This document shows, piece by piece, positions 34,101-46,209 of a stretch of DNA of 64,000 nucleotides. The stretch is from Karstenula rhodostoma CBS 690.94 (taxonomy: Eukaryota; Ascomycota; Dothideomycetes; Pleosporales; Didymosphaeriaceae), in assembly GCA_010093485.1 (NCBI GenBank), contig MU001497.1, positions 1,106,513 to 1,170,512 of the forward strand, read 5' to 3'. Under the pieces are notes generated by a model. That model worked only from the letters and a program-made list of their open reading frames with translations. It ran no database searches and had not been told where the DNA came from. The number at the start of each line of letters is the position of its first letter. Positions within the stretch are counted from its first letter, which is position 1. The translations under genes were made by a program, and so were the position numbers.

Positions 34101-34825
34101 ATTCGGTTGCCCGGAGATATTCCTCTTTCGGACCTAGCAAGCATCCACGACTGTCGAGAGCGCCAAGCACAGCGTTAGCGCGAGCGGGCTGGCACGAACG
34201 ACGCCATGCAGGTGTAGAGCCCCCCATCACGACAGCTGGCAGTAGAGCGGTGAGCGAGCATCGTGAGCGAGCAGGCACACTGGTGGGAGGTCAAGAGCCC
34301 GGCTGGAGCTTGGGCCGCTTGCCTGTACAGCATTTCAATCCTGCATCGAAGCGATTCCTTCGTCAAGTGCCGACCGCCTTGGTTGCGGGGCACACTGTGT
34401 CGTGATCGTGGCTCGCCGGAAAGACACTGACCAACCGCCCGTCCCACTCTCTAGTTTACACAATCCTGAATCTTCCGGTGCGCGAGTTGCCCAACGTACA
34501 CAGTCGCTACGCAAGGGTGCTGTTAGTTTGAGCTTAACATAATGATATTACACCAAACGTACGACTTGGTACAGCCACCAAGCACAAGCGTGGAGGATCG
34601 TGGAGGCCGCAACATCTGCAAGACGGAAACCTCGAGAGCAGTCGGATCCCGTTGAAGACATACACTATTATACATACAGTTCTATACTATTCCATCTGGC
34701 AAAGGTTTCACCTCCGACGCCGATGTACAATTCCGCGCTCCGACATGAAACACGCAACCCGATACTAGCAGCCTTGCAACACCGAAGACGCACAGAACAA
34801 CAACATGGTGACATTCAAACGCTCA

Positions 34826-37382
34826 CTAATCAGCCTCTTCCTCTTTGTAGCTCACCCGCTGAGACACTCGCCCCGATCTCTTCCTGGTCGCCGGAGCGGG
34901 CGCCGCACGCTTGCTCGGCAGCCTGTCTCCACCCTCATCGCCGTCGTTGTCCTCGCCTAAACTACTTAGCGGGTCACTGTCTCCATCAGACGGTGAAGGT
35001 GTCGGGACTGTTTTTCCAGGCGCCTTCTGCTTGGTGGCGGCACGTTTTGGAGCGGGCTTCTTCACGGGCGCTTTCTTCTCTGCGGGCGTGTCGGCATTGA
35101 TGGACAGGACGTCCTCTGTGTTGGCAGCACCAGCAACAGTCTTTCTCTTCTTCTTCGCAGGCGTAACGGCACCGTCTGCATCATCCTTTTTCTTGACAAT
35201 GCGCTTGACTGGCCGCAGCCAATCTTCCATGCCCGGCGGCCAGTATACTCTGCGCTCTGGCCCGCCCATGCCAACCTCTTCCTCTGGAACGACAGGCGGA
35301 GGCTTATCCTCTTCCTCTTCCTCCAGTTTGGCCTCCAGTGCTTCTAACTCTTCCGCCTTCTTCTTGCTCTTCTTTGCCGCCTTCTTCGGCTTTGGCTTCC
35401 ATGGCTTGTTCTCGTCTTGTCGGGCGTGCGGGATGACATCGTTGAAGAGGTTGAAACCCGGCAGCTTGAACGTCCGCATGAGCTCGAAGACGGCCTGCTC
35501 TTTGTCCTTCGCCTCGATCATGAGATCCATGGTGTCTGGGCATGGCGGGAGCGTCATCACCCGCGGAGAGTGTTTTCTCCTGGTACGCGCGGTGACAGCT
35601 TCTGGACACGGTTCGGAGTAGTGCATTTTCGGCGTGATGTTCTTTCTCCTCCACGTCTCAAGGATACGAGGGAACAACTCGACAATATCCTTGGTACCCT
35701 CGCGAATCTGAGTGGAATCAAAGAGGATGTTGTGATGATGGAAATCAAGGACCATAGGGATGTTGAGCTCTTCACAGAGAGGCAAGATCTCATGTACCGA
35801 CCAGACTACATCATCGTTCTCAAGAACGAGACGGTTCTTAACGCTTTGGGGAAGCTTAGAGTAGTTCTCTTTGAAGCGCTCAATAGCAGCAGGCTTGTCA
35901 CCATAGGCACCCCCGAGGTGCAGGATCATGACAGCATCTCTATCTTCTTGGGGCGGCAGCTTGAGAAGCGACAGCATCTCATCATGATAGGCAAGATCAC
36001 GGATGGCATTGTCAATGACCTGTTTGCGCGGCGATCCAAGCTGCGTAAACTGGCCTGGATGCGTAGTCACTCTGTGGCCGAGCTCAGCAATGACCTTACC
36101 TGCCCCAGCGAGGGTATCGGCCGCAAAAGGGGCGAGCTTATAGCCGTATTCATCATGGCTGGCAAATGGGAACATCTCACTACTCAGACGCATAAACTTT
36201 ATCCCGTACTTGTCATTCCAGCGGACCATCTTGATAACATCGCGGGCATTGGCGAGGCCGAATTCCTCGACGTAACGTTGTCCTCTTGCAACGTCGGCGG
36301 GCTGATCTCGGTCAGGGCGGTTTTTAGTGGCATGCTCAGGCTGCGAGGGGTCCTTGAGGGGGTGTCGATGCTCGAGGATGCTAGCTATTCGGCATGTCCG
36401 TGAGCTAAAGACGGGCGGATTAGCGTTGCGCAGGTACGTGTTAAGGCAGGCCTATCGATGCTATGTTAGTACGCTCCAAAGTGAGGGTAACATGGCAGCC
36501 TCGTACGTATCCAATCCGGCCCTTCCACGGCAGAGGCAGATGGTCAGAATTGACGGGCGGCGGCCTGGACAAAGCTTCGTTGACCTCGTTCTCGCCCTCG
36601 GCAGCATCTTCGTCAGCTTCAGGATCGACAGTCACCCCCACGTCTTTCTCAACGGCAGGCCCGGAGGAGGCCGTGGTAGCTGTTGTGGATCCAGCGTTGG
36701 TGGTGGTGGTGGCAACCGCACTGTCCACCTTCACATGCTCGTTCGCATTGGCACCCCTCTTTCGTTTGTTCTTTCTGGGGTGTTGTTCAGGGACACCAGC
36801 CGCAGCTGTCTCAGGTGCCGGTGCCGGTGCTGGCGCCTCGCTCGTACTCCCGTTCTTGGGCCTCCTGGAGCGCGCACCTCGTGACTGTCCGTGCGCCTCT
36901 GCAGGTACATCAATGGAGCTATGATCCGTGAGTGCAGATGTGGCGTCAGTTGGTCCAGTGTCCACTGCCGCTCCGCGAGAAATTTCCCTTCCGGGTTTCG
37001 GATGGTCTCCAACATGGGCGAGTTCCACGTTGTCCGGTGAAGCCCGCAGCGCAGTGATACCATCGACGACATCGGGATTGGTATTGGGGTTGGTGCTTGC
37101 GTGGGATGAGATATTGCGCGATGACTGGCGGCGCGTCGGGGCCGGTGAAGGATGAGGCTCTGCTAGGTCATGGAGATGAGCGACATTGGCGGGCAATGGG
37201 ACTCTAGTCTGCTGACGGGGCCGGGATGGGCCGTTACTGGAGGATGCAGTGGCTGCGGCTACTCCTGATGACTGCCTACGCCTGGCCATGAGGAAAAAGG
37301 CGGACGTGGTTTGCGGGAGCCGTGGTGCGAAGGGGGGTCGGAGTGCGACTGGGTGGCTGATGGAGAGGACAAAGCGTCTCAT
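34826..37382 (-). CDS. UVE1: UV-damage endonuclease, UVE1/UVDE family
   Basis: TIM-barrel endonuclease that nicks DNA 5' of UV photoproducts and other lesions in an alternative excision-repair pathway. Two exons (37382-36507, 36451-34826) with a textbook TACTAAC branch point encode 833 residues. The catalytic region spans about residues 286-530: GRIGYACLNTYLRN across the intron, MRLSSEMFPF, VTTHPGQFTQLGSP, MILHLGGAYGDK, LENDDVVW, VLDFHHHNI and PKMHYSEP. The first 290 residues are disordered. From the first ATG they begin MRRFVLSISHPVALRPPF, which resembles a mitochondrial presequence; a second ATG (37289, MARRRQSSG) would omit it. A Lys/Glu-rich tail of about 200 residues with several nuclear-signal-like clusters follows the barrel. 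Dual targeting is an inference. Confidence 0.94.
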
Positions 37383-40088
37383 AAATGCCCGGTGGGGAGT
37401 GTTGGGTGTCGCAAACAACTGGTAGGGTTGGTAACAAGCTCGAGGCTTGCGAGAACAATTGTTGCAGCTGTGCCATGGCCGCGGTGGATGACTACTGCGA
37501 AAAACAGACTGCGCGACGCGACTACGTCACGATAAACCGATGATGGTGGTGGAGAGGCGCCGCATAGATCGGCCGTAGCGCCATCGACGAGAAGGAGATT
37601 GGCAGATCTAGCACCGGGGCCAGCCTTGCGCTGCGACCATGGTGCCTGAGGCATCCAGGCACCCAGGCACGTCGCCATCGGCATTCTCCAGCGAGCGAAC
37701 AAGCCCAGCCGGCACGGCCGGCAATGTTGCATCGCTCGCCGGCGGGATGACTTCACACTGCACAAGCCACACGCGGAGATGATGAATGCCGGCCAGGAAC
37801 GCGCCCAAGCCACTCCAATCGCTTTTACGTACAAGCAACTGTTTCACTGCATGTCACGGATCACGACACTTGTGCTGTGATCCTTCAAACGCCCGTTGCT
37901 GTGCGGAGCAACATAGCCACCAGTCTCGCCTGGGTATAACATCCTGTCATCCTCATGTTCATCCTCATGGACCGTGGTACACGCGAGCTACAACACAACC
38001 CGTGTCTCTTGTAGGCGGTACCTACATATGCAGTCCAGGTCATCTGTCCTGCCTCTTCTCGTCCGTCGCCTTTGCTATTCTTGTTGCGTTTGAACAACAG
38101 CTGTTGATCTCGCACGCCATTGGATCCGTAGACAGGGACAACTAAAGTTACTAAACCTTGTCGGCCATTGGATGGTAGTCTGCAACAGATGATCCCGTTA
38201 TAGCTCACTGCTATGTACAGCGCATGCAAGCACGGAGATGAACTCGCTACTCTACACCCTCGCGCCTGTAGACAGCTCTCTGACCTCCGGCTCTCCAATG
38301 CACCATGCGACTGCATGTCAGATGCTCGTGCGGACCGCGTGGGGTACATGACTCTGTACAACGTCGACCATGATTTCTCCTTAGCCCGCCAGCCGTCTCG
38401 TATCGCTCATCCCGGCCGGCCATCTGACGCACCCGTAGCCTAAAAGGCCTCGTACCGTAGATACCGCACCTCGACGCAACAGGCAGAGAAAGCCTTACCC
38501 GTCCCCGCACTCGCGCAGTAGCTAGGCATACTTCGTAACGCGGCTCAAGCTCAGCCGTCCCTCTCACCACCAGGCATGTCTCTCGGAGCCAGACTTCTCC
38601 TCCGCTCGCTGCAGGATGAACCCGGCTGCGATCTCGCTGATCCATACTGCTTCCCGTTATCAATAGCTGCCCTCTGTGCCTGTGCGTCCACTCGTTCGTC
38701 GTCGTAGCTCTGGTTCATCGAATCGTCCAGTCCAAGCGCGCCCACACACGCCAAAAGCAACCTCGATACCTCCCCAGGCCCTTCCCGCGAAGGCTACTCC
38801 ACCCGACGAGACGAACCACGATACGAGCCTTGCAGCCTGCGGCGTCGCCGAAACAGGACAAGGAGCCAGCAAGACCCCGCGTCAGCACCGTAATGGCCGC
38901 GCAGCCAATCACACCGCCTACGCTCGCCTCGGCGTCTTTGCTTGCTTGCTTGCTTGTTTGCTCAGGTGCAGGCGTAGGCGTAAGCGCAGTTGTGCAACCG
39001 TTTCGCGCTTGGTCCTTGGTCTCGCCAACGCTCGCTCGCCGTGGCCGCTCCGGTACGGCCGCGCGCGCGGGAAGATCAGCAGATGGGCAGGCATGAGCGA
39101 GAGAGAGGGTCCGCGGCCACCGCTTGGGGGCCGATTCCTACGTGCACGCACGCACGCCATCATCAATACAGCGGGACTGGCTCCCCTCCACCGTTCAAGG
39201 AAGGATGGTGGGGTGTATCTGAGAGAGACTAGGCCGAACTACCGTATTCCCCATGAGTGAGCCATGTGAGACACGCACGACATGGCCTGCACCATGGGCG
39301 TGTGGACAGACCACCCACGATAGCCGTCGCTCGCTCGCTCGTTGCATTTCCCATGCCATGTCATGTGAAAGGCGAGGCGTTCAGAGGGGCGCCGGTGGCG
39401 GTTTTGCAACTGTGGTGTATGCAGATCTGTGTACTGATTCAGCAGTGGGTGTTGGGTGTAAGGATGCCAATGGGAATGGGTTGCATGGATTGAGGTCATC
39501 ATGACAGCCGCACGCTGCCCTGCCATCCATCTCACCTGCGCATAGGCACAGATAGGTAGCTTGACAGAACATCAGCCGCGCACTGTATGCGTCTCGTGAG
39601 AGTGAAGAGGCTGCCCGGCGGGCGTCTTCATATATGCGTCAGCCACATGAACGCTGAGGAGCCACATCAAGAGGTCATGAGTAATGTGATTGAGCATCGA
39701 GCGCAAAGCATTCGGAATCAGATCGTAAAAAGCGCGCGCGCGCCTGCTATTCGTGTGTACATGCCATGCCGTGCCATGCCCTACCTATGTCGTGAACGTG
39801 AACGTCGTACATACAAGACCGCGAGTCTCCCATCCCAGCGCACCGGTCCACCGCTGTTAATACCGCAGCGCATATATAGATACAATCAAGGAAACGCGAG
39901 AAAATAGACACCCAGCCGGAGCGTCCGAGGACGCACCCCGGTACTGCCAAAACATACATACAAGAGCCTCATTAGCCATTACCCTTTTGCCAACCAACCA
40001 AAAAATGCAGCCTGAGGCCCGTGAAATGGCATGCTTTTGGCGCCGGCCAATCAGGCGCGGTCTGCATTAAGAAGAGGAGCAGAGCGCA
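37383..40088. other. Intergenic, 2.7 kb
   Basis: Lies between the UVE1 promoter side and the 3' end of the Zn2Cys6 regulator. It holds simple repeats: a CTTG run at 38935-38962, a CGCT run near 39326 and a GC run at 39732-39743. Long GC-rich frames here show no domain, intron logic or sensible composition. A non-coding transcript cannot be excluded. Confidence 0.5.
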
Positions 40089-42695
40089 TCAGATCATGAT
40101 GTACTCGCCGTCAACGCGGTCCATGGCCTTCCTCCAACGGAACGCCTGCGGCGGGGCAGTCTGCCAACCCTCAGCCTTGACGTCCAGGTGCGCCTCTGCA
40201 TCCACGTCCTCCTGCCAGACCTTCTCGAGGACCTCGAGCCCAGAGAGGTTGTTGAAGAACCCGCTCTCGCGCTGGATCTCGACGCAACGCTGTCGTACAA
40301 TCGCGCGGTGCTCGTTCTGCACGCACTCGGTCCCGATGAGGAACAGCGGCCAGAGCAGGAACTTGTTGACGCAGGAAGTGATCCCGATCTGGGAGATGTG
40401 GAAGAGGCCCTGAGAGACAAGGCTCTGGAAGTTGAGCGCGGCGGAAGACAGCGTCGGATGCGCGAGGCGCTCCGTGTACAGCAATGCCGCGTAGCGGAAG
40501 CTCTCGCTCATGTGCAGCAGCGCTGTGTCAGCAGGGGATAGCATGCCCGCGGGGGCGTGGCCGAGGGGATGCTCGAACTCCCACTCCTGGAGCCGCACAC
40601 GGACGTCGTGCCATTCTTCCCAGAAGTCTGCGCGGTGGCCGCCTGTGCCGGCGCCGGAGCCATAGGATCCGGAATCGCGCTGCGCCGTCGAAGGCCGCCA
40701 GCCGTTGCCGTCGATGCTGTTGAACGCAAGCACATACGTGTCTCTGCGTTTCAGCCGGGGCGAAGTCCGCGGGGTCGTGTCATTCTCGCGCACAGGACGG
40801 TTTTGGCTCAGCAGATTCAGTCTACCAAGTCTAGCAATGAGTTTGAACAAACGCCCTTCGCACCCTGAGAGGTGCTCCGCCGCACCCAAGTTTGCCGTGA
40901 GATTCATCATATCCAGGGACTCGCCCTGGACCTCCATTTCCCGATCATTAACCGCGCTCGTAAGGACGTCAAACCACGTAAAGAAAAATTCAATCCAATC
41001 AATGAAATCTGAGCGCACTGTCCTGTCGCGCATGCTCAACAACTTTTGCACGCCTGCCAGCTGCGTTCTGAACTTTGTGAAGCCAGAATCGCAAACGTGG
41101 AAGAGACAGAGGATGAGGAGAGTTGCAAGGACACTGTCGTCTTGCGCGCCCTGGGGGTCGACCAGCTTCTGGTTGAGGTGGGTGATCGACTGGGCCTTGT
41201 AATGCTTTTCCTCGTCGGACGGCTCGCCGTGCATCTCGCGCAGTTCCCAAGTTGTCATCTGGGAAAAGGCGTGCTCGGGCAGCATCCTGTAGTCTTGAGC
41301 GTAGCTCAACCGCCTTCCCTCAATACCACCACGCATGCGCAGGTTGTTAGTGGCCAGCGCTGCAATGGCGTTTCGGAGACCCTCGCTTCTCATGGCAAGG
41401 GGCATTACGTGCATCCGGTACGGATTGGTTGGGCCATCACCAGCCACGAGCACCTGGGATATAAACTTGTCGTAGTAGTCCAGCAGGTATAGCATCCGCG
41501 GGGAAAGGTGGGAAACGGTGGTAGGATTCTGAGGAATGAAAGTGGTGAGCGCGAGTTCGTCAATTGACAGGGGGCCAGAACCATAGGAAGACGTACCCTC
41601 CGAGGGGAGATAATGGAAACCATGCTGAGACAATCCGCCAAGACTTGAACTCATTTCTCCCTCAATAAAGATGTCCGGAAAAGCCGGTGGGCCCATGCTT
41701 TGCTGAGCAGAGCTGACCTCGTTAAAATCTCGCACGCTCTGATCAGAGCTAATACTGGAGCTGAGGTCGTCGGCCATGGGCAGCGCGTGTTGATTCGAGT
41801 GATACCGGATGTGCTCCATGGCATGTATGGATTGCTGGTCGTGATACGAGACGTTTGAAAACCGAGGCATGGAAGAAGAGTCCATGAAAGGGTACTCTTC
41901 AGCAGGCGTGCGAGGGTATTCGCCAGGGGAAGGGTAATCACTCTCGCCGTAGCTACCAAGCGAAGCTGATGACGCAGATAAACCATTGTCTTCGTAAGGA
42001 ACAGCAAGGGATGTGTGGAGTCTTTGCAGAGGACCCTGGCTCAGATGAGGTCGGCGCAATTTGGATGAATGCGGATGAAATGGATCCACGTGCTCCCCAT
42101 AACCTGGAACCGCAAAACCCATTGGGGTGGAGGGAGACGGAATCGGAATGGGGCTTGTAGGGCCGAAGTAGTGATACTCTTGGGGGCCAGAGAAACTGTG
42201 CGGGCTCGCGGGGCTCGTTGGAGAGTGCACGCCGTAGTCGATGCTTCCGCGGGGTTCTATTCTGGTGGGACTTCGCTGTGCAGCAGTCACGGTTGGGTTG
42301 GCAACCGTGGTGGCCGTGGTAGTCTGAGTTTTGGAGTCGCGAGTCGTGCTAGCGTTCTGTGTGGATGATTTGGCCACGGGTAAAGACAAGCCTCGAAGCT
42401 TTCCGCGGCTGGCGACACCGACTCCCCAGGTCAAGGTTGTTCGGTATCCAGAGCATTCTTTGCCGAGCTCGATGCATTGGCCACAGTAGGGTCGTCGGCG
42501 ATCGCACTTGACTCCGCGTTTCCGGCAGGCAAAGCAATCCTCACTTGCACCGGTGGCAGGCGCTCTTCTTCTCCGCTTCCTGGGTGCGGCGGCGGCGGCG
42601 GCGGTAGCGGTGGTGTTGGTGGCATTGGTGGTGTCTCTGGTGGTGTCTGCTTTCTGGGCCTCTTGGGCCTGGATGGCGTTGGTCGACATGGCCAT
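40089..42695 (-). CDS. Zn2Cys6 binuclear-cluster transcription factor
   Basis: Intronless, 868 residues. An Ala/Thr-rich N-terminus and the basic PRKRRRRAP precede the zinc cluster CFACRKRGVKCDRRRPYCGQ...C, spaced C-x2-C-x6-C-x6-C-x2-C-x6-C. A long Ser/Pro-rich linker follows. The C-terminal half is an alpha-helical regulatory domain of the Fungal_trans_2 type (SPRMLYLLDYYDKFISQVL near residue 470 to FFNNLSGLEVLEKVWQED). The frame is open upstream of the chosen ATG, but MAMSTNA is the first Met with a reasonable context. Such proteins bind CGG half-sites and regulate metabolism or development. Its targets are unknown and no pathway cluster adjoins it. The 3.5-kb upstream spacer suggests complex control. 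Confidence 0.92.
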   Translation of the reverse strand: MAMSTNAIQAQEAQKADTTRDTTNATNTTATAAAAAAPRKRRRRAPATGASEDCFACRKRGVKCDRRRPYCGQCIELGKECSGYRTTLTWGVGVASRGKLRGLSLPVAKSSTQNASTTRDSKTQTTTATTVANPTVTAAQRSPTRIEPRGSIDYGVHSPTSPASPHSFSGPQEYHYFGPTSPIPIPSPSTPMGFAVPGYGEHVDPFHPHSSKLRRPHLSQGPLQRLHTSLAVPYEDNGLSASSASLGSYGESDYPSPGEYPRTPAEEYPFMDSSSMPRFSNVSYHDQQSIHAMEHIRYHSNQHALPMADDLSSSISSDQSVRDFNEVSSAQQSMGPPAFPDIFIEGEMSSSLGGLSQHGFHYLPSEGTSSYGSGPLSIDELALTTFIPQNPTTVSHLSPRMLYLLDYYDKFISQVLVAGDGPTNPYRMHVMPLAMRSEGLRNAIAALATNNLRMRGGIEGRRLSYAQDYRMLPEHAFSQMTTWELREMHGEPSDEEKHYKAQSITHLNQKLVDPQGAQDDSVLATLLILCLFHVCDSGFTKFRTQLAGVQKLLSMRDRTVRSDFIDWIEFFFTWFDVLTSAVNDREMEVQGESLDMMNLTANLGAAEHLSGCEGRLFKLIARLGRLNLLSQNRPVRENDTTPRTSPRLKRRDTYVLAFNSIDGNGWRPSTAQRDSGSYGSGAGTGGHRADFWEEWHDVRVRLQEWEFEHPLGHAPAGMLSPADTALLHMSESFRYAALLYTERLAHPTLSSAALNFQSLVSQGLFHISQIGITSCVNKFLLWPLFLIGTECVQNEHRAIVRQRCVEIQRESGFFNNLSGLEVLEKVWQEDVDAEAHLDVKAEGWQTAPPQAFRWRKAMDRVDGEYIMI

Positions 42696-43481
42696 GGTAA
42701 AGGTATAAAGGTACAGACGTCTACACTGTAGCGCTGCAAGATGGTTGGACGGTGTATAAAGTAGGTGCAAGAAGAATAAACAAACGACGAGGGGTGAATG
42801 CTCAATAGAGGCAAGAAGGCGCGTCCCGTGGGTAGTATTTAGTCTGAGGGCGCTTGGTCCCAGATTTGATAAGAAGATCAGGACGGGAGACAGGGCAGGC
42901 CGCCAAGTGGTTGCATGTTCAAGATGACCGCTGTACCCTAGCGTGCATCCTTTGCCGCGGTCTATGGAGAGACTGGGGGGGTGGAAGGAGTGCTTGAGCT
43001 TGCGCCTGGCGAAGCTTGGGCTCCGGTAGGGGCGTCCTGCAGCGTCCAGGGCATGCTCGCTCGCCACACCCCACACATGGCGGCGAATGATCGATTTTTG
43101 GCATGATGTTACATCGTTTGGCGACCCTGGAAGATGCACGACGGAGAAGTGGCACAATCCACCAATGGCATGGGGTTAAGGAAAACGTTGCGAAGGCTAG
43201 CTCAGAAGGTACTGGTGGCCCAAGCCATGGAAACGGCCTGTTCTGACTTGGGTGGACCGGGGTGTTTATAGGTTTGCTTGGTGTCGACGTCTGCAGCCGG
43301 GCAGTGATGGCGCACTCGCAGGGACGAATGGCGCGGGTTTGGGGCATCGGGACCGACCGCTTTGGCGATAGGGTTGGTCGTCGCCGGGCGCCTACTGGCG
43401 GTGCGGCCGTTGGGTGGAGGCTGCATCGAATCTGTGTGGAAACGGTTCCCACATTCTAGCTGTGGGCCAGCGCAGCAGCGG

Positions 43482-43553
43482 TGGCTGCTGGCTGCTGGCT
43501 GCTGGCTGCTGGCTGCTGGCTGCTGGCTGCTGGCTGCTGGCTGCTGGCTGCTG
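43482..43553. repeat. 7-bp minisatellite TGGCTGC, about 10 copies
   Basis: Near-perfect head-to-tail array of about 72 bp. A 7-bp unit changes frame at each copy, so it would encode a mixed Ala/Gly/Cys/Trp/Leu repeat in any frame. It is non-coding here. Confidence 0.95.
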
Positions 43554-44626
43554 TACGTACCTACAAGCATCGGGGTCTATGCAAGAGCCGCCTGTGCCAA
43601 GCGGCGGACTGCGGCCAGGGAAGGGAACAGGCGCTTTGAGCTCTGAGCATGGCATGCCGCCGAGCGCATCAGGCGCGTCGTGCACCGGCGGCGAGGCTGG
43701 CCGTCGCCGTCGCAGTCGCAGTCGCAGATGGCCGGTAATGGGAGAGGGTGCAGGTGCAGCAGCAGCGGAGGAGGGCCCCGTGGTGAAGCCTCGCGATGAC
43801 ATGGTGGTGTCGTGGTGTGCGGCGGCAAGCGAGCCGTGCCATGGCGTGCGCATGGGCTGCGATGGCCACCGTCGACGTCGAGTGTGCGCAGTCTGCCCTT
43901 GGCACGTCCACCCGCTCGGAACAACAGCTCGGATAACGATGATGAGTGAGCGATATGACCGTCTCCGTCGCTCAGCACCCAGCACACCCCCACGCCCAAC
44001 GACGGCCAGCCTGCGTGCACCCTCACCGCGCGCAATCACCGCAGCGCTGCCTGCGACTGCCCGCGAGCACGGCGTCGCCGCTGCTGAATGGCACTGCCTG
44101 CGATGCGGCGGGCGGCCTGCCTCAACCACGCAACCACACAACCACACGGCCACACCGCGTCGCCCCCCGAGGAACCGTTCCGCCCGCCAGCCAGCCCGCC
44201 AGCCGTCAGCGGAGCCAGCACGTGAGCAGCAGCAGCAGTGAGACTGAGACGGCGTCGGCCAGCCAGCCTCTTTGGGACAGTCGGGCGCGGTGGGGCACTC
44301 CCCTAGCTCTGGACTTCACCTCGACCATGCCCCTCGCTCGTGCTAGCCGCCGTACCTGAACCATCCACCCCCCCTCGTACCGTACTGTACCTTGCGGGGT
44401 AATCTCAGGGCTTAGATGCCGACAGCGCCAATGGTCCTCGCAATGCGAAAGCTGCTGCTCCTGCTCGTCAATGTGTTGTGTTTGGACACTGTGTGCATTG
44501 CTCGCATATTCTGCTATTCCAGGCTGGTGGTGCCCTCGCGCGCTTGCTTGCGTCCGCCCCGTCGTCGTTTCTAGCCTCCCGTAGCCTTGCTGATCCTGTC
44601 TGACTCGTTATCAGAGCCAGCGCTCG

Positions 44627-44662
44627 AGCCAGAAGCTCTCATCCAGCCAGAAGCTCTCATCC
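44627..44662. repeat. 18-bp tandem duplication
   Basis: AGCCAGAAGCTCTCATCC twice, head to tail, followed by a partial third copy. Confidence 0.9.
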
Positions 44663-45679
44663 AGCCAGCAACACAGAGACGGTTGGAGCGCGTCGCCTCA
44701 TGCGCACTCTCGCGCCCTCTAGTCCACGAGCACAGCTTCCTAGTCCTAGCCCCTGATAACAAAAGCGCCCTGTTGGCCTGAACTTTCCCACGCTGCGGTT
44801 TGCCTATTGATTTCGACAGCAGGCGTTCCCTGCCCAGGGCCATGGCTGCATCGTTGGGCGCGAGCACATCACCCGCTTGTTCCTGTCTGGTTGTGGTCCG
44901 GCCTCGTTGTCGGTCGCTTGCTCTAGATGCTGTACATGGTCAACCCCCAATCTGCACGTAGCGAAGCGAGCGGGCCCGCCATCTCAAAAAAGCCTCTGCA
45001 CCGGAACAACTCGAGGGCGCGCAATATCCACCGGTATTTCCCTATTTCCATCAGGTGCTTCTGCCTTTGCAGTCCTGTGTTTGATGGTCGCACGCGCCGC
45101 TGGTCCTGGGTCGATATTTCCTAGACTGACTGTGTGCCGTGCCGTGGCGCTCAAAGTGTCGCTGCTCCGAGTGGCTCTCAGCGCTCCCCCGCAAAATGGA
45201 ATGACGCGAGACAATGCGCCAGGGCATACCGCCTGGATGCAGAAGCGGCCAAAGCCACTGTTTAGTGCATCCCCCATCGTGTCTCTTAGTCATAGTCGCA
45301 GTCCCGTCCGTTGCGCACTTCCAAGTCGAAATGTTGTCATTGTTGACGCGCCTCTTTCCGCACGTGCAAAGCAGCCATTCACGAGCGCGGCCATGGCAGC
45401 CTTCCCCGGTCCATCCCTGTCGGCCCGGCGCTAGACTCCCTCTCTTCGGCACGCACTCCTGAACATTTCGAGGTCCGGTATTGCCCCGTGGGAAGAGGTT
45501 GTGACTTCATTTACCAAGCGTGAGATGAATACGAGCGATAAGGTTCAAGACCGAGCTTGTGCGTTAGCTTGCTGCAAGCCGCAAAAGGAAGACGAGCCCT
45601 TATCGTCAACAGGGGAGCTCTGCAGGCGGAGCTCTCCTCAAGGTAGGGGAGCCCAAGGTTGAAACATGGAGGCGTTGAC

Positions 45680-45706
45680 GACGGCCTTGACGGCCTTGAC
45701 GGCCTT
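45680..45706. repeat. 9-bp tandem repeat GACGGCCTT
   Basis: Three perfect copies and a diverged fourth. Confidence 0.9.
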
Positions 45707-46209
45707 GTTGGCCTTGGAGGAGGCCCGGAGGTGCTTGCGCACTGCGGAAGGTGCGAAGCGTCGCAAGAGAGCGTGGGTGAGCATGATGACGCGGGCTGTG
45801 AAGAAGCGTGCTGCACGGGATGGTATGGTTGTTTCTCGAGGCGGCCTTGTCGAGCGCGATAGGTTGGGGTAGAGTGAGCGCCCGCGTGGGTGAGTGTGAG
45901 CGCCTCAGTGTTGTGAGGCAAGAGCGCGACGGGAGCGGGTTGCGATTTTGTGCAAGGGGCGACGCCGGGTGGTCACAGTCGATCAGAGCGCGGATAGCAT
46001 CAAGTTGATCAAGTATGGGACGCCATGTTCTTATATATCTATCAGCAATGCTACAGTATGTAGGTCCAACCCAGCGCAATACGATTGTTAGCCCAACCTC
46101 AGGTCTGAGGAGAAACCCCAAGACGCGTCATTGGCCTAGCCTAATCAAGACACTCTGCCGCCTCCCTAGATACAAACAGCATCACTCCGACTTAGGATCT
46201 CTACACACG

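Larger units (their letters stand above)
32271..34825. other. Intergenic, 2.5 kb, with short tandem repeats
   Basis: No convincing gene; many overlapping GC-rich frames without domains or splice logic. An imperfect duplication shares GAATGCAAGCA and GTTCCTGGCA at about 32362 and 32499 (offset about 137 bp). Two short tandem arrays are listed separately. The right end is the 3' flank of the UV endonuclease gene. Confidence 0.5.
42696..46209. other. Intergenic, 3.5 kb, with minisatellites
   Basis: Upstream region of the regulator gene. GC-rich, dense in short tandem repeats (listed separately), with many overlapping frames but none with a domain or splice structure I can support. Confidence 0.5.

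Noticed and set aside
35417..36403. 328-codon forward frame
   Set aside because: Antisense shadow of the UVE1 catalytic domain.
38676..39260. 194-codon forward frame
   Set aside because: GC-rich, Arg/Pro-biased in all three frames, with embedded simple repeats and no domain.
43482..43553. Possible CRISPR-like array
   Set aside because: Contiguous 7-bp units without spacers; a minisatellite, and the genome is eukaryotic.
43414..44241. 275-codon forward frame
   Set aside because: Spans the 7-bp minisatellite and is low-complexity throughout; the opposite strand is equally open.
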